Shown here piece after piece: positions 52,627 through 61,431 of a stretch of DNA of 64,000 bases (positions are counted from its first letter, which is position 1; each line of letters starts with the position of its first letter). The notes below the pieces were generated by a model. The model was not told the DNA's origin and searched no databases. It saw only the letters and a program-made list of their open reading frames with translations. The stretch comes from a bacterium. Lineage in GTDB: Bacteria > Armatimonadota > Zipacnadia > Zipacnadales > UBA11051. The position numbers and the translations under genes are program-made. The stretch is from NCBI GenBank assembly GCA_021372615.1, contig JAJFUB010000021.1:43140-107139 (forward strand). The letters are read 5' to 3'.

Positions 52627-53775
52627 TCACCGGCGGCGTCCGCCGTCGGCAAAGAGCACTCTGAGCGCCACCATGAGGCCCACCAGTAGTGGCATCGGGC
52701 CACTGCTACAGATGCGCGCCAGCGCGGCAATCGGGTCGGCGGGGGAGGCGTGCCGGCTGAGCAGATGCAGTGTCAGATAGACCCCGCACACCACCAGCGC
52801 CACCGTGAGCAAGACGAGAGCCCGCCTGGCGAAGGGGAGCCACAGCCCCGGCGGGTCTGGCTCAGCCTCGGCCCGAGGGGCCACCTCTGTGGGCTCGCCG
52901 GCTACGGGCGCAGGCTGCGCGAGTGCCGGCCGGGGCGGCACCGGAGCCACGGTCACGGCGAGCGTCTCTCCGGGCTGTGTCAATCGCTCGTGCAGACACG
53001 CGCCGATCGCGTTCACCTGCTCGGGCGTCAGCACTGCCGGGGCCATGCCCAACTCGAGCACTGACCGCAGCTCGTGCGCCGGCATGACGGGGGTGGTTGT
53101 CTCCGTGCGCAGTTCCCCGCGTGTGAAGACGACCACAGAGCGCACCGGCGCCGGTACGCCGCACCTGGTCAGGTACCGGGCCAACGCCTGGCAGTGGTAG
53201 GCGTTCTGCTGCACGGGGTTCTCGCGGCGGTCCTTGACGACGCGGCCGGCGTAGAGCTTGACCTGCGTCCACGAGCGCTCGCCTTCCCGGCCATAGACGC
53301 GGCCTGCCCAGGCCTTCACCTCCAGGCATGTGACACCATCGGGCGCGACGACGACGATGTCTAGCTGGGTCCGACCGGCATCCGTGGGAAGCGTGAGGTC
53401 GTGGAGGAGCAGGACACTGTCAGGCAGCCGAGTCAGACAGGAGAGCACGTCGCGCTCGCCCTGCAGGCCGATGCGCCCGGTCTCGTCCAGGGAGTCTGCA
53501 TAGGCCACGTCGGCGCGCCAGCGGCGACGGGGTGGTCGCGGCGTCGCTGGCACGGCCATGCCCGACAGCAAGGCCCACACCGAGAGCGCGGCGACCGCGA
53601 AGGCGCCGACGGGCAGAGAGAGGGGCAGCAGGCAGCTGACCAGCCCGACCCACACCAGCCACGGCACACGTTGCAGGCCCCGCGGCGGGGCCTTGGGGAC
53701 GGTTGGCGGAGGCGGTACGGGTGGGAGGACGATGAACTCGTCGAGGCAGAAAGCGCGGCTCACGATCCTGGCCAC
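52627..53775 (-). CDS. Membrane NERD-domain protein A
   Basis: 382 residues from GTG 53775, chosen by alignment with the paralog at 54909 (both begin (V/M)ARIVS). Two membrane helices near the N-terminus (about 48-84) and two near the C-terminus flank a cytoplasmic NERD domain with the nuclease-like pattern GERDVL, QLDIVVVAPDG and CLEVKAWAGRVYG. A proline-rich linker follows. NERD proteins are thought to be DNA-processing nucleases or signalling proteins; the reaction is unproven here. Tandem paralog with protein B. Confidence 0.8.
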   Translation of the reverse strand: MARIVSRAFCLDEFIVLPPVPPPPTVPKAPPRGLQRVPWLVWVGLVSCLLPLSLPVGAFAVAALSVWALLSGMAVPATPRPPRRRWRADVAYADSLDETGRIGLQGERDVLSCLTRLPDSVLLLHDLTLPTDAGRTQLDIVVVAPDGVTCLEVKAWAGRVYGREGERSWTQVKLYAGRVVKDRRENPVQQNAYHCQALARYLTRCGVPAPVRSVVVFTRGELRTETTTPVMPAHELRSVLELGMAPAVLTPEQVNAIGACLHERLTQPGETLAVTVAPVPPRPALAQPAPVAGEPTEVAPRAEAEPDPPGLWLPFARRALVLLTVALVVCGVYLTLHLLSRHASPADPIAALARICSSGPMPLLVGLMVALRVLFADGGRRR

Positions 53776-53938
53776 GGAATACCCCCCTTGGGGACGGCGA
53801 CGTGCGTGCGGCACATTGCGTCAGCAACCATGATAGGCGCAGCCCATCAAGATTGCCTCAGGAGTCGCGAGAGAATGAGTGTCCTGTCGGGACAATGTGC
53901 GCACGCACGACGCACCTAGGGGGTGTCACTACACGGCG

Positions 53939-53976
53939 CCGCGCCGCCCGATGAGGGAGGGCACCGGGCGGCGCGG
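53939..53976 (-). terminator. Strong GC hairpin downstream of NERD gene B
   Basis: Perfect 12 bp arms (CCGCGCCGCCCG and CGGGCGGCGCGG) with a 14-base loop, 21 bp past the stop of protein B. No long T-run. Confidence 0.55.
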
Positions 53977-53997
53977 GAGCCGGGAGGGGAGAGGGTG

Positions 53998-54909
53998 CTA
54001 CCGAGACGCTCTGAGCGGCCGCATCGCGGCGGGAGGCTCCGCGATGGGGGCAACGTCGGCCGGCTCAGCCGCGTCGTTCGACGTCACCGGTGTCGCCGAC
54101 ACGAGCTTCCGCAACTGGTTGCCCAGGGCAGTGACCTCCTCGGGCGTCAGCGGCGTGGGCGACGGGTGCGCGGCGAGCAGGGACTTCAGGCCCGACGGCG
54201 TAATCGTCGGTGTGGTAGTGTTCGTGTGCAGGTCCGCCTCGGTGAAGACCACGGCGGGGGCCAGCTCCAGCCGCCGCCCCGCCGCCGTCAGGTAGCGCGA
54301 GAGGACCCGGCAGTGCTCTGCGTTGCGCGCGACGGGGTTCTCGCGCCGGTCCTTCATCGCATCCAGACCGTACTCCTTGACCTGCGTCCAGAACGGCTCG
54401 TCTTCCTGTCCGTAGATGCGCCCGACCCAGGGCTTGACCTCCAGGCACCACAGGCCGTGGGGCGTCACCACCACCAGGTCCGCCTGCATGGTGTCCGCGC
54501 CGCCCGGCAGGATCAGGTTGTGCAGCACGATGTGACTGTCGGGCAGTGCGGCCAGGCGACGGATGACGGCAATCTCGGCGCCCAGGGCCTTGCGCCCGGG
54601 CTCATCGCCCACGAGCGCGGGATAGTGCCAGGCCCCGCCGGCGCCCAGGCGCCGCCGTCGGTCCCGGCGCCGCATGGCGGCCGGCGTGGGCAATAAGGCC
54701 TCCCAGGCCGCGAAGCTCACCAGCGCAAATACGCCCAGCGGCAGGAAGGACCACAGCAGCAAGACAACCAGCCCCAGCCACAGAACGCGGGGGATGCTGT
54801 TCAGACGCTGCAACGGCGCCTCCGCCCAACGGGGCACGGCCAGGCGGGCCGGGGGCGGCAACGGTATCAGTTCATCGAGACCCAGGACCGAACTCACAAT
54901 CCTGGCCAT
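53998..54909 (-). CDS. Membrane NERD-domain protein B
   Basis: 303 residues from ATG 54909, preceded by GGGGGAAT. Same N-terminal pattern as protein A (ARIVSxxxxLDE, a proline stretch, two membrane helices) and a NERD core with QADLVVVTPHG and CLEVKPWVGRIYG. It lacks A's C-terminal membrane pair, ending in a short proline/alanine tail. Clearly a paralog of A arising by tandem duplication; the 222 bp between them contains the hairpin but no gene. Confidence 0.8.
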   Translation of the reverse strand: MARIVSSVLGLDELIPLPPPARLAVPRWAEAPLQRLNSIPRVLWLGLVVLLLWSFLPLGVFALVSFAAWEALLPTPAAMRRRDRRRRLGAGGAWHYPALVGDEPGRKALGAEIAVIRRLAALPDSHIVLHNLILPGGADTMQADLVVVTPHGLWCLEVKPWVGRIYGQEDEPFWTQVKEYGLDAMKDRRENPVARNAEHCRVLSRYLTAAGRRLELAPAVVFTEADLHTNTTTPTITPSGLKSLLAAHPSPTPLTPEEVTALGNQLRKLVSATPVTSNDAAEPADVAPIAEPPAAMRPLRASR

Positions 54910-55058
54910 AGGGATTCCCCCTACCAGACGGTAGACTGCGACAGATATCATGAATAGGACGGCTACGCCTGATAGTGTACCTCGGAGCGCTCAATCGAGA
55001 CGCAAGGCTACTTCAAGGAACGCCGGAGGTCTCACTCCGACGGCCACGGTTCGGAGCC

Positions 55059-55086
55059 TTGCCGGGCGCCGCCCTCGCGCTATACT
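55059..55086 (+). promoter_or_regulatory. Promoter candidate for the methyltransferase gene
   Basis: TTGCCG, 16 bp, TATACT, ending 45 bp before ATG 55132. Confidence 0.5.
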
Positions 55087-55131
55087 GAGGCTACAGCAGG
55101 TACCTCAACTCACCGGTGCGAAGGCATTCCC

Positions 55132-55860
55132 ATGCTCACCGACCAGCAGGACGCTTACGGCCATCTGATCCAGGATGCGGTTCGCGGGCTGGACTCGTAT
55201 GAGGTGGATGAGCGTGATGACGGGTATGTCGGGGTCGGCCCCGCCAGCATGTACGTCGCGCCCTTCGACCAGTGGCCCGCCCACCAACAGCGCGCCACGG
55301 GCTTCGCGCAGGGGCGCGTGCTGGACATCGGCGCCGGCGGGGGACGGCACTGCCTGCACCTGCAGGAGCAGGGGCATGACGTGCTGGCGACGGACAGCTC
55401 GCCGCTGGCCATCCAAACCTGCCACGAGCGCGGCGTCAAGCACGCCCAGGTCGTCCCCATCACCGCCCTTTCCTCGCGCTTCGGCGTCTTCGACACCGTC
55501 CTGATGCTGGGCAACAACTTCGGGCTGTTCGGGAGCTTCACCCGCGCCCGCTGGCTGCTGCGGCGCTTCCGCGGCTTCACCTCGCCCCATGCCCGCATCA
55601 TCGCCGAAAGCACTGATCCCTACCAGACCACCGCGCCGGAGAATCTCGCGTATCATCAGCGCAACTTCAAGCGCGGGCGCATGGGCGGGCAGATCCGCCT
55701 GCGCATCCGCTTCCGCGCCTATGCCACGCCGTGGTTCGACTACTTGCTGGTATCGAAGGCGGAGATGGAGCGGATTGTGGAGGGGACGGGGTGGCGGGTC
55801 GTCGAGTACCTGGACTCGCCAGGGCCGACGTACATCGCGATCATTGGGCGGACTGCCTGA
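55132..55860 (+). CDS. Class I SAM-dependent methyltransferase
   Basis: 242 residues. SAM-binding motif I is RVLDIGAGGGRH (63-73), then acidic DVLATDSSPLAI and VFDTVLMLGNNFGLF as motif IV. The C-terminal part (YHQRNFKRGRMGGQIRLRIR) probably contacts the acceptor. Small-molecule type; acceptor unknown. GAAGG lies before the ATG. Confidence 0.85.
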   Translation: MLTDQQDAYGHLIQDAVRGLDSYEVDERDDGYVGVGPASMYVAPFDQWPAHQQRATGFAQGRVLDIGAGGGRHCLHLQEQGHDVLATDSSPLAIQTCHERGVKHAQVVPITALSSRFGVFDTVLMLGNNFGLFGSFTRARWLLRRFRGFTSPHARIIAESTDPYQTTAPENLAYHQRNFKRGRMGGQIRLRIRFRAYATPWFDYLLVSKAEMERIVEGTGWRVVEYLDSPGPTYIAIIGRTA

Positions 55861-55935
55861 CGCGAGCGCACGAAGGTGACATCGGTGCTCGCTCAGGCAG
55901 CGCCCCGACCGTCACACACCAAGGAGGGAACGGCC

Positions 55936-56376
55936 ATGCGCGTGTCACAGAACCTGCTGTTCAGCGGTACGGCGCCGGGAGAGGAGGACCCGAACCTGCC
56001 GGCCGGCGAGTCCATCGCGCAGATGATCGAGCGCGGGTTGCAGGCGCGTTCGTGGACCATCGTCGAGCCCACCGACCTGGGGGACCATAGCCTCTGGACC
56101 GTAGGCTGCAAACGGGAATCCGCCGAACTCGAGATGACTCTCGCTGCGACCTTGGAGAAGGATCTGTGGATGCTGCAACTGGCAGCCTCCTACATCCCGG
56201 GTCTCATCGCGCGCTGGCGCCACAAGGAGCCCTCGGCCACTCCCGAGGATGTCTTCAGCCTGGCCCAGGACATCCACGCGATCCTGTTCGCGTCGGGCGA
56301 GTTCCGCGACCCGAAGTGGTGCTGGGACAACTTCCCGAGCGACGAGATCGCGTCGCCGACGCCACCCGCTCCGTGA
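55936..56376 (+). CDS. Small hypothetical protein
   Basis: 146 residues from ATG 55936, with AAGGAGG and a good spacer. Soluble, mixed alpha/beta, with a central LEMTLAATLEKDLWMLQLAA helix. No motif I recognise. Lies between the methyltransferase and the nucleoside phosphorylase on the same strand. Confidence 0.7.
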   Translation: MRVSQNLLFSGTAPGEEDPNLPAGESIAQMIERGLQARSWTIVEPTDLGDHSLWTVGCKRESAELEMTLAATLEKDLWMLQLAASYIPGLIARWRHKEPSATPEDVFSLAQDIHAILFASGEFRDPKWCWDNFPSDEIASPTPPAP

Positions 56377-56472
56377 GTGTCGGCGGAACATGTAGGCATC
56401 CGCCAGCCCTGGGCGTCCCGGGCACCGAGTCCACATGCCTGTCACCGAACGCACTGCAGTGAGGCCCAGAGC

Positions 56473-57237
56473 ATGAACAGCACCTACCCCATCCTGGAGT
56501 TCGATCCCGCGCCCGAGGCGCTGCTGGAGCCGTCGAAGCTGCTGGCGACGCGGGACGTGCCCGAGCACTGCGTGCTCTGCTTCTTCCGCGAGGTCATCCA
56601 GGCGCTGCAGGACCAGCACGGGGCCCGCGAGGTGACGTGCCTGCGCAGCGAGATGGGCACCCACCCGCTCTATGAGCTAACCGTCCAGGGGCGGCGGCTG
56701 GGCGTCTATCACCCCGGCATCGGCGCGCCGATGGCCGCGGCGTCGCTGGAGGAACTCATCGCCCTCGGCTGCCGCAAGTTCATTGCCTGTGGCGGGGCCG
56801 GCGTGCTGCAGCCTGACATCGCGGTGGGCCATCTCGTCGTCCCGACCGCCGCCGTGCGCGATGAGGGCACATCGTACCACTACCTGCCGCCAGGCCGCGA
56901 AGTGGCCGCGAGCGCTACCGCGGTGGCCGCCATCGAGGCGACGCTGACAGCCAATGAGTGCGAGTACGTCCTGGCCAAGACCTGGACGACCGATGCCTTC
57001 TACCGCGAGACCCCGGCCAAGATCGCGCACCGCCGCGAGGAGGGGTGTGTGACGGTCGAGATGGAGGCGGCGGCGTTCTTCGCGGTGGCGCAATTCCGCG
57101 GCGTGCCACTGGGGCAAGTGCTGTACGGCGGCGACGATTGCAGCGGCGACACCTGGGACCACCGGAGCTGGCACCGGCGCGAGGGAGTGCGCGAGCGGCT
57201 GTTCTGGCTGGCTGCGGAGGCGTGCCTGAGGCTGTAG
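56473..57237 (+). CDS. Nucleoside phosphorylase family protein
   Basis: 254 residues from ATG 56473. Uridine/purine phosphorylase (PNP_UDP_1) fold: VYHPGIGAPMAAASLEELIA (phosphate/ribose site), FIACGGAGVLQPDIAVGHLV and VTVEMEAAAFFAVAQFRG (base and ribose contacts), then a catalytic-region GGDDCSGDTWD. Expected reaction: reversible phosphorolysis of a nucleoside to base and (deoxy)ribose 1-phosphate. Base preference cannot be assigned. Confidence 0.88.
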   Translation: MNSTYPILEFDPAPEALLEPSKLLATRDVPEHCVLCFFREVIQALQDQHGAREVTCLRSEMGTHPLYELTVQGRRLGVYHPGIGAPMAAASLEELIALGCRKFIACGGAGVLQPDIAVGHLVVPTAAVRDEGTSYHYLPPGREVAASATAVAAIEATLTANECEYVLAKTWTTDAFYRETPAKIAHRREEGCVTVEMEAAAFFAVAQFRGVPLGQVLYGGDDCSGDTWDHRSWHRREGVRERLFWLAAEACLRL

Positions 57238-57276
57238 GCGCTACACGGGGGGACGGCTCCGAACCGGATCGGGCGG

Positions 57277-57636
57277 CTACGACCGCTGCCATTCCTCGAG
57301 TTGCTGGTAGTCGCGGTACTGCTGCCACTCGGCGCAGGCCTGCTTGAGCAGCAAGCCGACCACGACCATCGCCAGGAAGATGCCCGCCATCAGGTAGACA
57401 CTGTGCCAGGCCTGCTGCGTGGCCTGGGCGGAGGGGTCCAGCATGGCCTCCGGGGGACGCATCAGGTACTGAGTCAGTGCCTCCAGGACCCCGGCCCTGT
57501 GGAGATGGCGCCAGCCGCCGAGGTCGAGCACGAAAGCGTGCAGCATGCCCACCAGGAGGCACACCTCGGTGGCGAACAAGACGACGATACGCCGCCGCAG
57601 GCTTCGGCCCACGGCGGCTAACTCGGGAGGGAGCAT
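57277..57636 (-). CDS. Small membrane protein of unknown function
   Basis: 119 residues with two membrane helices (about 17-40 and 80-97) and a basic start. The ATG 57636 ribosome site is weak. Divergent from the GH16-like gene. No family recognised. Confidence 0.55.
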   Translation of the reverse strand: MLPPELAAVGRSLRRRIVVLFATEVCLLVGMLHAFVLDLGGWRHLHRAGVLEALTQYLMRPPEAMLDPSAQATQQAWHSVYLMAGIFLAMVVVGLLLKQACAEWQQYRDYQQLEEWQRS

Positions 57637-57718
57637 GTTGGGTACCCGCTATGGCTTCGCTTTCCTCATGTTAGCAGTCGTCCCTCAAGGTCGTCTCACG
57701 AGTCGGCGAAGAAGTGCT

Positions 57719-58549
57719 GTGCTGGGGGCGCTCCTCATGGCGAGCGGGCTGCTGTCCGTTGCCGTGGCCCAGCCCCCCGTCCCTCCCGGCGCGGCGGCGC
57801 TGGGGTACACCCGGTGCGTCATCAACGAGCGCCCCGCGGTCGCCGACATCGCGCCCGGCAAGGATGGCGACTACAAGTGGTTCAGCGGGCAGTGGTATTC
57901 GCAGCAGCCGCCATCGCTCGACCACTACGCCATGCAGGACGGCGTGCTGGCGCTCAGTCTCGGCGGCGACCTCGTGAGCGTCGCGCGCGACTTCCCCGGG
58001 GGGAAACTGCCCTTGCTGCCGGGGATTGACGGCTTCTACGTGGAGTTCGAGGTGCGGCTGTCGGACAACGACCCCGACCACTGGCCGGCCGTGTGGCTCA
58101 TGCCCGCCGAGCACAGCGGCAAACAGCAGGACCACTACGCGGGTGACCCGCCGGGCTTCGAGCGCTGGATGGAGCTGGATGTGGATGAGGGGGGCTTTGG
58201 GCCGGGGCTGACGGGCACGGTGCATAGCTGGACCGGGATCTGGAAGGGAGCCCCGCCCTACCAGCGCGAGATGAATCACAACAATGTGTCCAAGGTGCCG
58301 CTGGACCGCAGCCAGAAGCACACCTTCGGCGCGAGCTACGACCCGGTGCGCCAGCAGGCGACGTGGTGGGTGGATGGCGAGCAGCAGATGAGCGCGGGCT
58401 ACCCCTACGTACCGGGGGTGGCGGCCAAGCAGCACTTCTATCTCATCATGAGTGCCCAGACCCACGGCGCCCGGAAGCCGTACCAGATGTTCGTCAGCGC
58501 GGTGCGCGCGTTCGTGCCGCCGAGTTCAGCCTTGCCGGCAGTGTCCTGA
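57719..58549 (+). CDS. Secreted GH16-like concanavalin-A-fold glycosidase
   Basis: 276 residues from GTG 57719, which yields a compact signal peptide (VLGALLMASGLLSVAVAQ); an in-frame ATG at 57635 with a better ribosome site is the alternative but would overlap the divergent start at 57636. The GH16 catalytic signature ExDxxE appears as E152, D154, E157 in WMELDVDEGGFG, preceded by FYVEFEVRLSDNDPDHWPAV. Expected reaction: retaining hydrolysis of a beta-1,3/1,4-glucan or galactan outside the cell. The hydrolase gene follows 24 bp later. Confidence 0.82.
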   Translation: MLGALLMASGLLSVAVAQPPVPPGAAALGYTRCVINERPAVADIAPGKDGDYKWFSGQWYSQQPPSLDHYAMQDGVLALSLGGDLVSVARDFPGGKLPLLPGIDGFYVEFEVRLSDNDPDHWPAVWLMPAEHSGKQQDHYAGDPPGFERWMELDVDEGGFGPGLTGTVHSWTGIWKGAPPYQREMNHNNVSKVPLDRSQKHTFGASYDPVRQQATWWVDGEQQMSAGYPYVPGVAAKQHFYLIMSAQTHGARKPYQMFVSAVRAFVPPSSALPAVS

Positions 58550-58573
58550 CCACTCTACCGAATCGGAGCGACT

Positions 58574-59353
58574 ATGACCCGCTACGACAACCTGCCCTAC
58601 TCCACCTACCACCAGGATCGCCGAGTGATGGATGTCTTCCTCCCCGACGCGCCCAACGGCGCCGGCATCCTGTTCGTCCACGGCGGGGGCTGGAACCGCG
58701 GGCAGAAGGACGGCTGGCATCCGGTCATGGAGCACTTCTGCGGCCTGGGCTATGCCTGCGCCACGGCCGAGTACCGGCTGTGTCCGCAGGTGACGCTCGT
58801 GGGGATCATCGAGGATGTGCGGCTGGCGATGTGCTTCGTGCGAGAGCGGGCCGAGGAGTGGGGCTGTGACCCGGGACGCATCGCCGCGTACGGCTCCTCG
58901 GCGGGCGGGCACCTGGTGGGGCTGCTGGCGACCATTGGGCCGGGCGATCCGCTGGGGGTGACTGACGAGTTGACAATCCGCGACACCGTGCCCCAGGCGG
59001 TGGCCGCCATGAACCCGGCGCTGTCGCTGTCACGGCTGCGGCCGGACCTGGTGCCCGAGGAGATGCTGACGGGCTGGCCGGCGCAGGTCGGGTCACCCGA
59101 GCCGGAGGAGCGTGTGAGGGGAGGCGAGCCGCCCTTTCTCATCGTCGTGGGCGACCTGGACGAGACCACGCCTCTGGCGATGCAGGAGGCAGCGGCGGAG
59201 GCTCTGCGAGCGCACGACGTGCCGGTGGAGTTGGTGGTCGTGCCCGGGGCCGTGCACGGCGCGTTCTACGGCGTGACGTCGGAGGTGCAGCAATTCGCCC
59301 TGCCGCACATTGAGGGGTTCCTGCAAAGGACGCTGGCAGTCGCGGCGCAGTGA
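58574..59353 (+). CDS. Alpha/beta hydrolase, HSL/acetyl-esterase type
   Basis: 259 residues, with GGAG before the ATG and no signal peptide. Oxyanion motif VHGGGW (36-40), nucleophile elbow AYGSSAGG (S109), acid near VVGDLDE and His near GAVHGAF. Fits carboxylesterases or deacetylases acting on acylated sugars. Follows the GH16-like gene in the same direction. Confidence 0.88.
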   Translation: MTRYDNLPYSTYHQDRRVMDVFLPDAPNGAGILFVHGGGWNRGQKDGWHPVMEHFCGLGYACATAEYRLCPQVTLVGIIEDVRLAMCFVRERAEEWGCDPGRIAAYGSSAGGHLVGLLATIGPGDPLGVTDELTIRDTVPQAVAAMNPALSLSRLRPDLVPEEMLTGWPAQVGSPEPEERVRGGEPPFLIVVGDLDETTPLAMQEAAAEALRAHDVPVELVVVPGAVHGAFYGVTSEVQQFALPHIEGFLQRTLAVAAQ

Positions 59354-59370
59354 AGCCGCGCTCCTACGGC

Positions 59371-59390
59371 GCCCGACAGGAGTGTCGGGC
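59371..59390. repeat. TGTCGGGC dispersed hairpin repeat, single copy
   Basis: GCCCGACA-GGAG-TGTCGGGC followed by GTACC, identical to the first copy at 41231. Confidence 0.75.
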
Positions 59391-59465
59391 GTACCCATGG
59401 CGCTCTAGCGGCGCCGGTTTGTGCTTGCCACCAGCCCGCCCGCCCTGCTAAGCTCTTCGCCAACC

Positions 59466-60284
59466 ATGTCCCCCTTGCTCATCCTGGCCGTCGCCATCGG
59501 GCCGTGCCTGTTCTGGCTGTGGTTCTTCATCCGGCGCGACCGGCTGGAGCCTGAGCCGCAGGCGCTGGTCGCGCGTCTGTTCTTCCTCGGCTGCGCTTCC
59601 GTCATCCCGGCGGCGTTGCTCGAAGCGCCGATCCCCGCGCCGCTGGATGCCATCCTCGGCGCCCCGGTGATCGAGGAGCTCACCAAGCTCCTGGTCGTGT
59701 ACCTGTTCATCTACCGCCACGTCGAGTTCGATGAGCCGATGGACGGGATCACCTATGGCGTGTCGTGCGCGCTGGGCTTCGCGACGGTGGAGAACCTGTT
59801 CTATGTGGCCGGGGCAGCGGAGAAGACCGTGGGGCTGGCAGTGGTGAGGGCGTTGCTGTCGGTGCCGGGTCATGCGCTGTGGGCGGTGCTATGGGGGTAC
59901 GGCCTGGGTCGGATGAAGTTCGTCCGTGGCCCGTCGGCGCAGGGCTTCCTGTGGGCCGGGGTCGCGCTGGCCATGGCGTCCCACGCCGCCTTCAACTTCA
60001 CCTGCACGCTGGCGAACTGGCAAAGCGGGATCGCGTTGGTGTTGCCACTGCTGGCCATCCTCGGCTGGGTGGCGGCCAACCGGCGCACGCGCGACGCGCT
60101 GATGCGCGGGCCGCTGCGGCCGGGGGCCATGCCACTGGGGGCCCCAGGCTGGCACCGCCCGGCCCCGCCGGCGCCCCTCCCGACACCGCCCCCTCCGCCG
60201 CCGCACATGCTCACTCCCCCTCCGCCGCCGCATGAGGCGCCATTGCCCTCACCCCCACCCTCGCCGTCCGAGGAACTGGACTGA
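59466..60284 (+). CDS. PrsW-family intramembrane metalloprotease
   Basis: 272 residues from ATG 59466; the upstream GTG extension is less likely. About six to seven membrane helices. Family residues: VIEELTK (E70, E71, K74), FDEPMDGITYG, TVENLFYV (E109, N110) and VPGHALWAV (H136). PrsW-type proteases cut anti-sigma factors and other membrane substrates. The C-terminal 50 residues are a proline-rich tail with runs such as PTPPPPPPHM, unusual for the family. Convergent with the small RNA candidate; they share the terminator. Confidence 0.88.
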   Translation: MSPLLILAVAIGPCLFWLWFFIRRDRLEPEPQALVARLFFLGCASVIPAALLEAPIPAPLDAILGAPVIEELTKLLVVYLFIYRHVEFDEPMDGITYGVSCALGFATVENLFYVAGAAEKTVGLAVVRALLSVPGHALWAVLWGYGLGRMKFVRGPSAQGFLWAGVALAMASHAAFNFTCTLANWQSGIALVLPLLAILGWVAANRRTRDALMRGPLRPGAMPLGAPGWHRPAPPAPLPTPPPPPPHMLTPPPPPHEAPLPSPPPSPSEELD

Positions 60285-60337
60285 CCTGTAGCGCGTGGGG
60301 GGTGGGTCGTGGGCTGGTGGCCGGCCTGCGGGCACAC

Positions 60338-60388
60338 AAAAAAACAGCCAGGTCGGTTGTGGGAGAGGAACCGGACCTGGCTGTTTGT
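60338..60388. terminator. Bidirectional intrinsic terminator
   Basis: AAACAGCCAGGTC and GACCTGGCTGTTT arms; the minus strand continues in seven T, the plus strand in TTTGTG. Ends the small RNA candidate and prsW. Confidence 0.85.
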
Positions 60389-60550
60389 GCTCCACCGGGA
60401 CTATGGCATAAAGTTCTTTTCGGCGGAGCCCGTCAGCCTCTAGCCTGGGCGCAAGTCGAGGGGGCAGAGGAAGGCTAGAGGCCGAACTGAGGGCTGAGTG
60501 CGAGTGTAGCTATGTATAAGCTACGGTCGGTAAAGCTGCACAACCCTGTA
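60338..60550 (-). ncRNA. Candidate small RNA (about 210 nt) with its own promoter and terminator
   Basis: The minus strand has a near-consensus promoter (60557-60585), then about 210 bases without an ORF, then an intrinsic terminator. Internal structure: a GTAGCT/AGCTAC hairpin near the 5' end and a long stem with 11 perfect pairs (60436-60446 with 60472-60482) extended by AGCCC/GGGCT (60427-60431 with 60491-60495). Size and long interrupted stem would suit 6S RNA, but I cannot confirm the family. It is an orphan: no gene follows on this strand. The 60285-60705 gap contains nothing else. Confidence 0.6.
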
Positions 60551-60556
60551 TCACAT

Positions 60557-60585
60557 ACTATAGCGGCCACAGTACCCTCTGTCAA
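60557..60585 (-). promoter_or_regulatory. Near-consensus sigma-70 promoter with no downstream gene
   Basis: TTGACA, exactly 17 bp, TATAGT on the minus strand, one of the best promoters in the window. Confidence 0.8.
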
Positions 60586-60705
60586 CCCCCTATTTCGGTG
60601 CAATTTCGGCGCTGGAATCGCCACCCTTCCGCGGGCAGGTGCTCGCCTGTGGCGCGGCCAATCCTCCGCTGGTAGGTGACCGCCTGAGACCTGCCAGGTG
60701 AGGCC

Positions 60706-61431
60706 ATGAGCGACCCCCGCGAACTGCCCTACGAGCAGTACGGGCACGAGTTCACGCACGCTGAATGGATGCAACTGATGATCCACTACTACCGGGGCGA
60801 GATGAACCGGGCCACCGTGTGGCGGCAGCGCCTGGATGTCACCACCAACTGGGCGGTCGGCGCCACCGCCGCCATGCTGACTGTGATCCTCGGCAGCAGG
60901 GAGATGCCGCATGTCGCCATCGTGCTGCCCGCGGCGATCGTCGTCATCATGCTGCACATCGAGGCGCGGCGCTACCTGTACTACGATCTATGGCGGTCGC
61001 GGCTGCGGATGCTCGAGCGCGGGCTGATCGCGCCGGCTCTGTGGCGCGAGGTGGCGCAGCGGGAGATCGAGCACGAGGTGGACTGGCGCCGCAAGCTGGC
61101 CGAGGACATGCACCGCGCACGGTTTCACATGCCGTACTCGGAGGCCTTTGGGCGGCGGCTGCAGCGCAACTACACCTGGCTCTTCCTGCTCAACTACGGA
61201 GCCTGGCTGCTGAAGCTGGCGATCTGCCCGCAGACGGCGCTGTGCGCGGGCGATCTCGTCCGGCACGCGGCCCTGGGGCCGGTGCCGGGGACGGTGGTGC
61301 TGATCGGCGCCACACTGCTGCTGATCGTGTGCTTCGCCCTGGGACCAATCCTGACGCGCCACCGCCATGCGCGCGGTGAGGCGCTGCCTTATGTGTCTGA
61401 GCAGGACACCGAAAGGTGGGGTATCGTATGA
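60706..61431 (+). CDS. DUF2270 integral membrane protein
   Basis: 241 residues. Four membrane helices in pairs (around residues 50-85 and 165-220). The start YGHEFTHAEWMQLMIHYYRG and RYLYYDLWRSRLRMLERG are characteristic of DUF2270. Function unknown. Its stop overlaps the aldo/keto reductase start (ATGA), so they form an operon. Confidence 0.85.
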   Translation: MSDPRELPYEQYGHEFTHAEWMQLMIHYYRGEMNRATVWRQRLDVTTNWAVGATAAMLTVILGSREMPHVAIVLPAAIVVIMLHIEARRYLYYDLWRSRLRMLERGLIAPALWREVAQREIEHEVDWRRKLAEDMHRARFHMPYSEAFGRRLQRNYTWLFLLNYGAWLLKLAICPQTALCAGDLVRHAALGPVPGTVVLIGATLLLIVCFALGPILTRHRHARGEALPYVSEQDTERWGIV

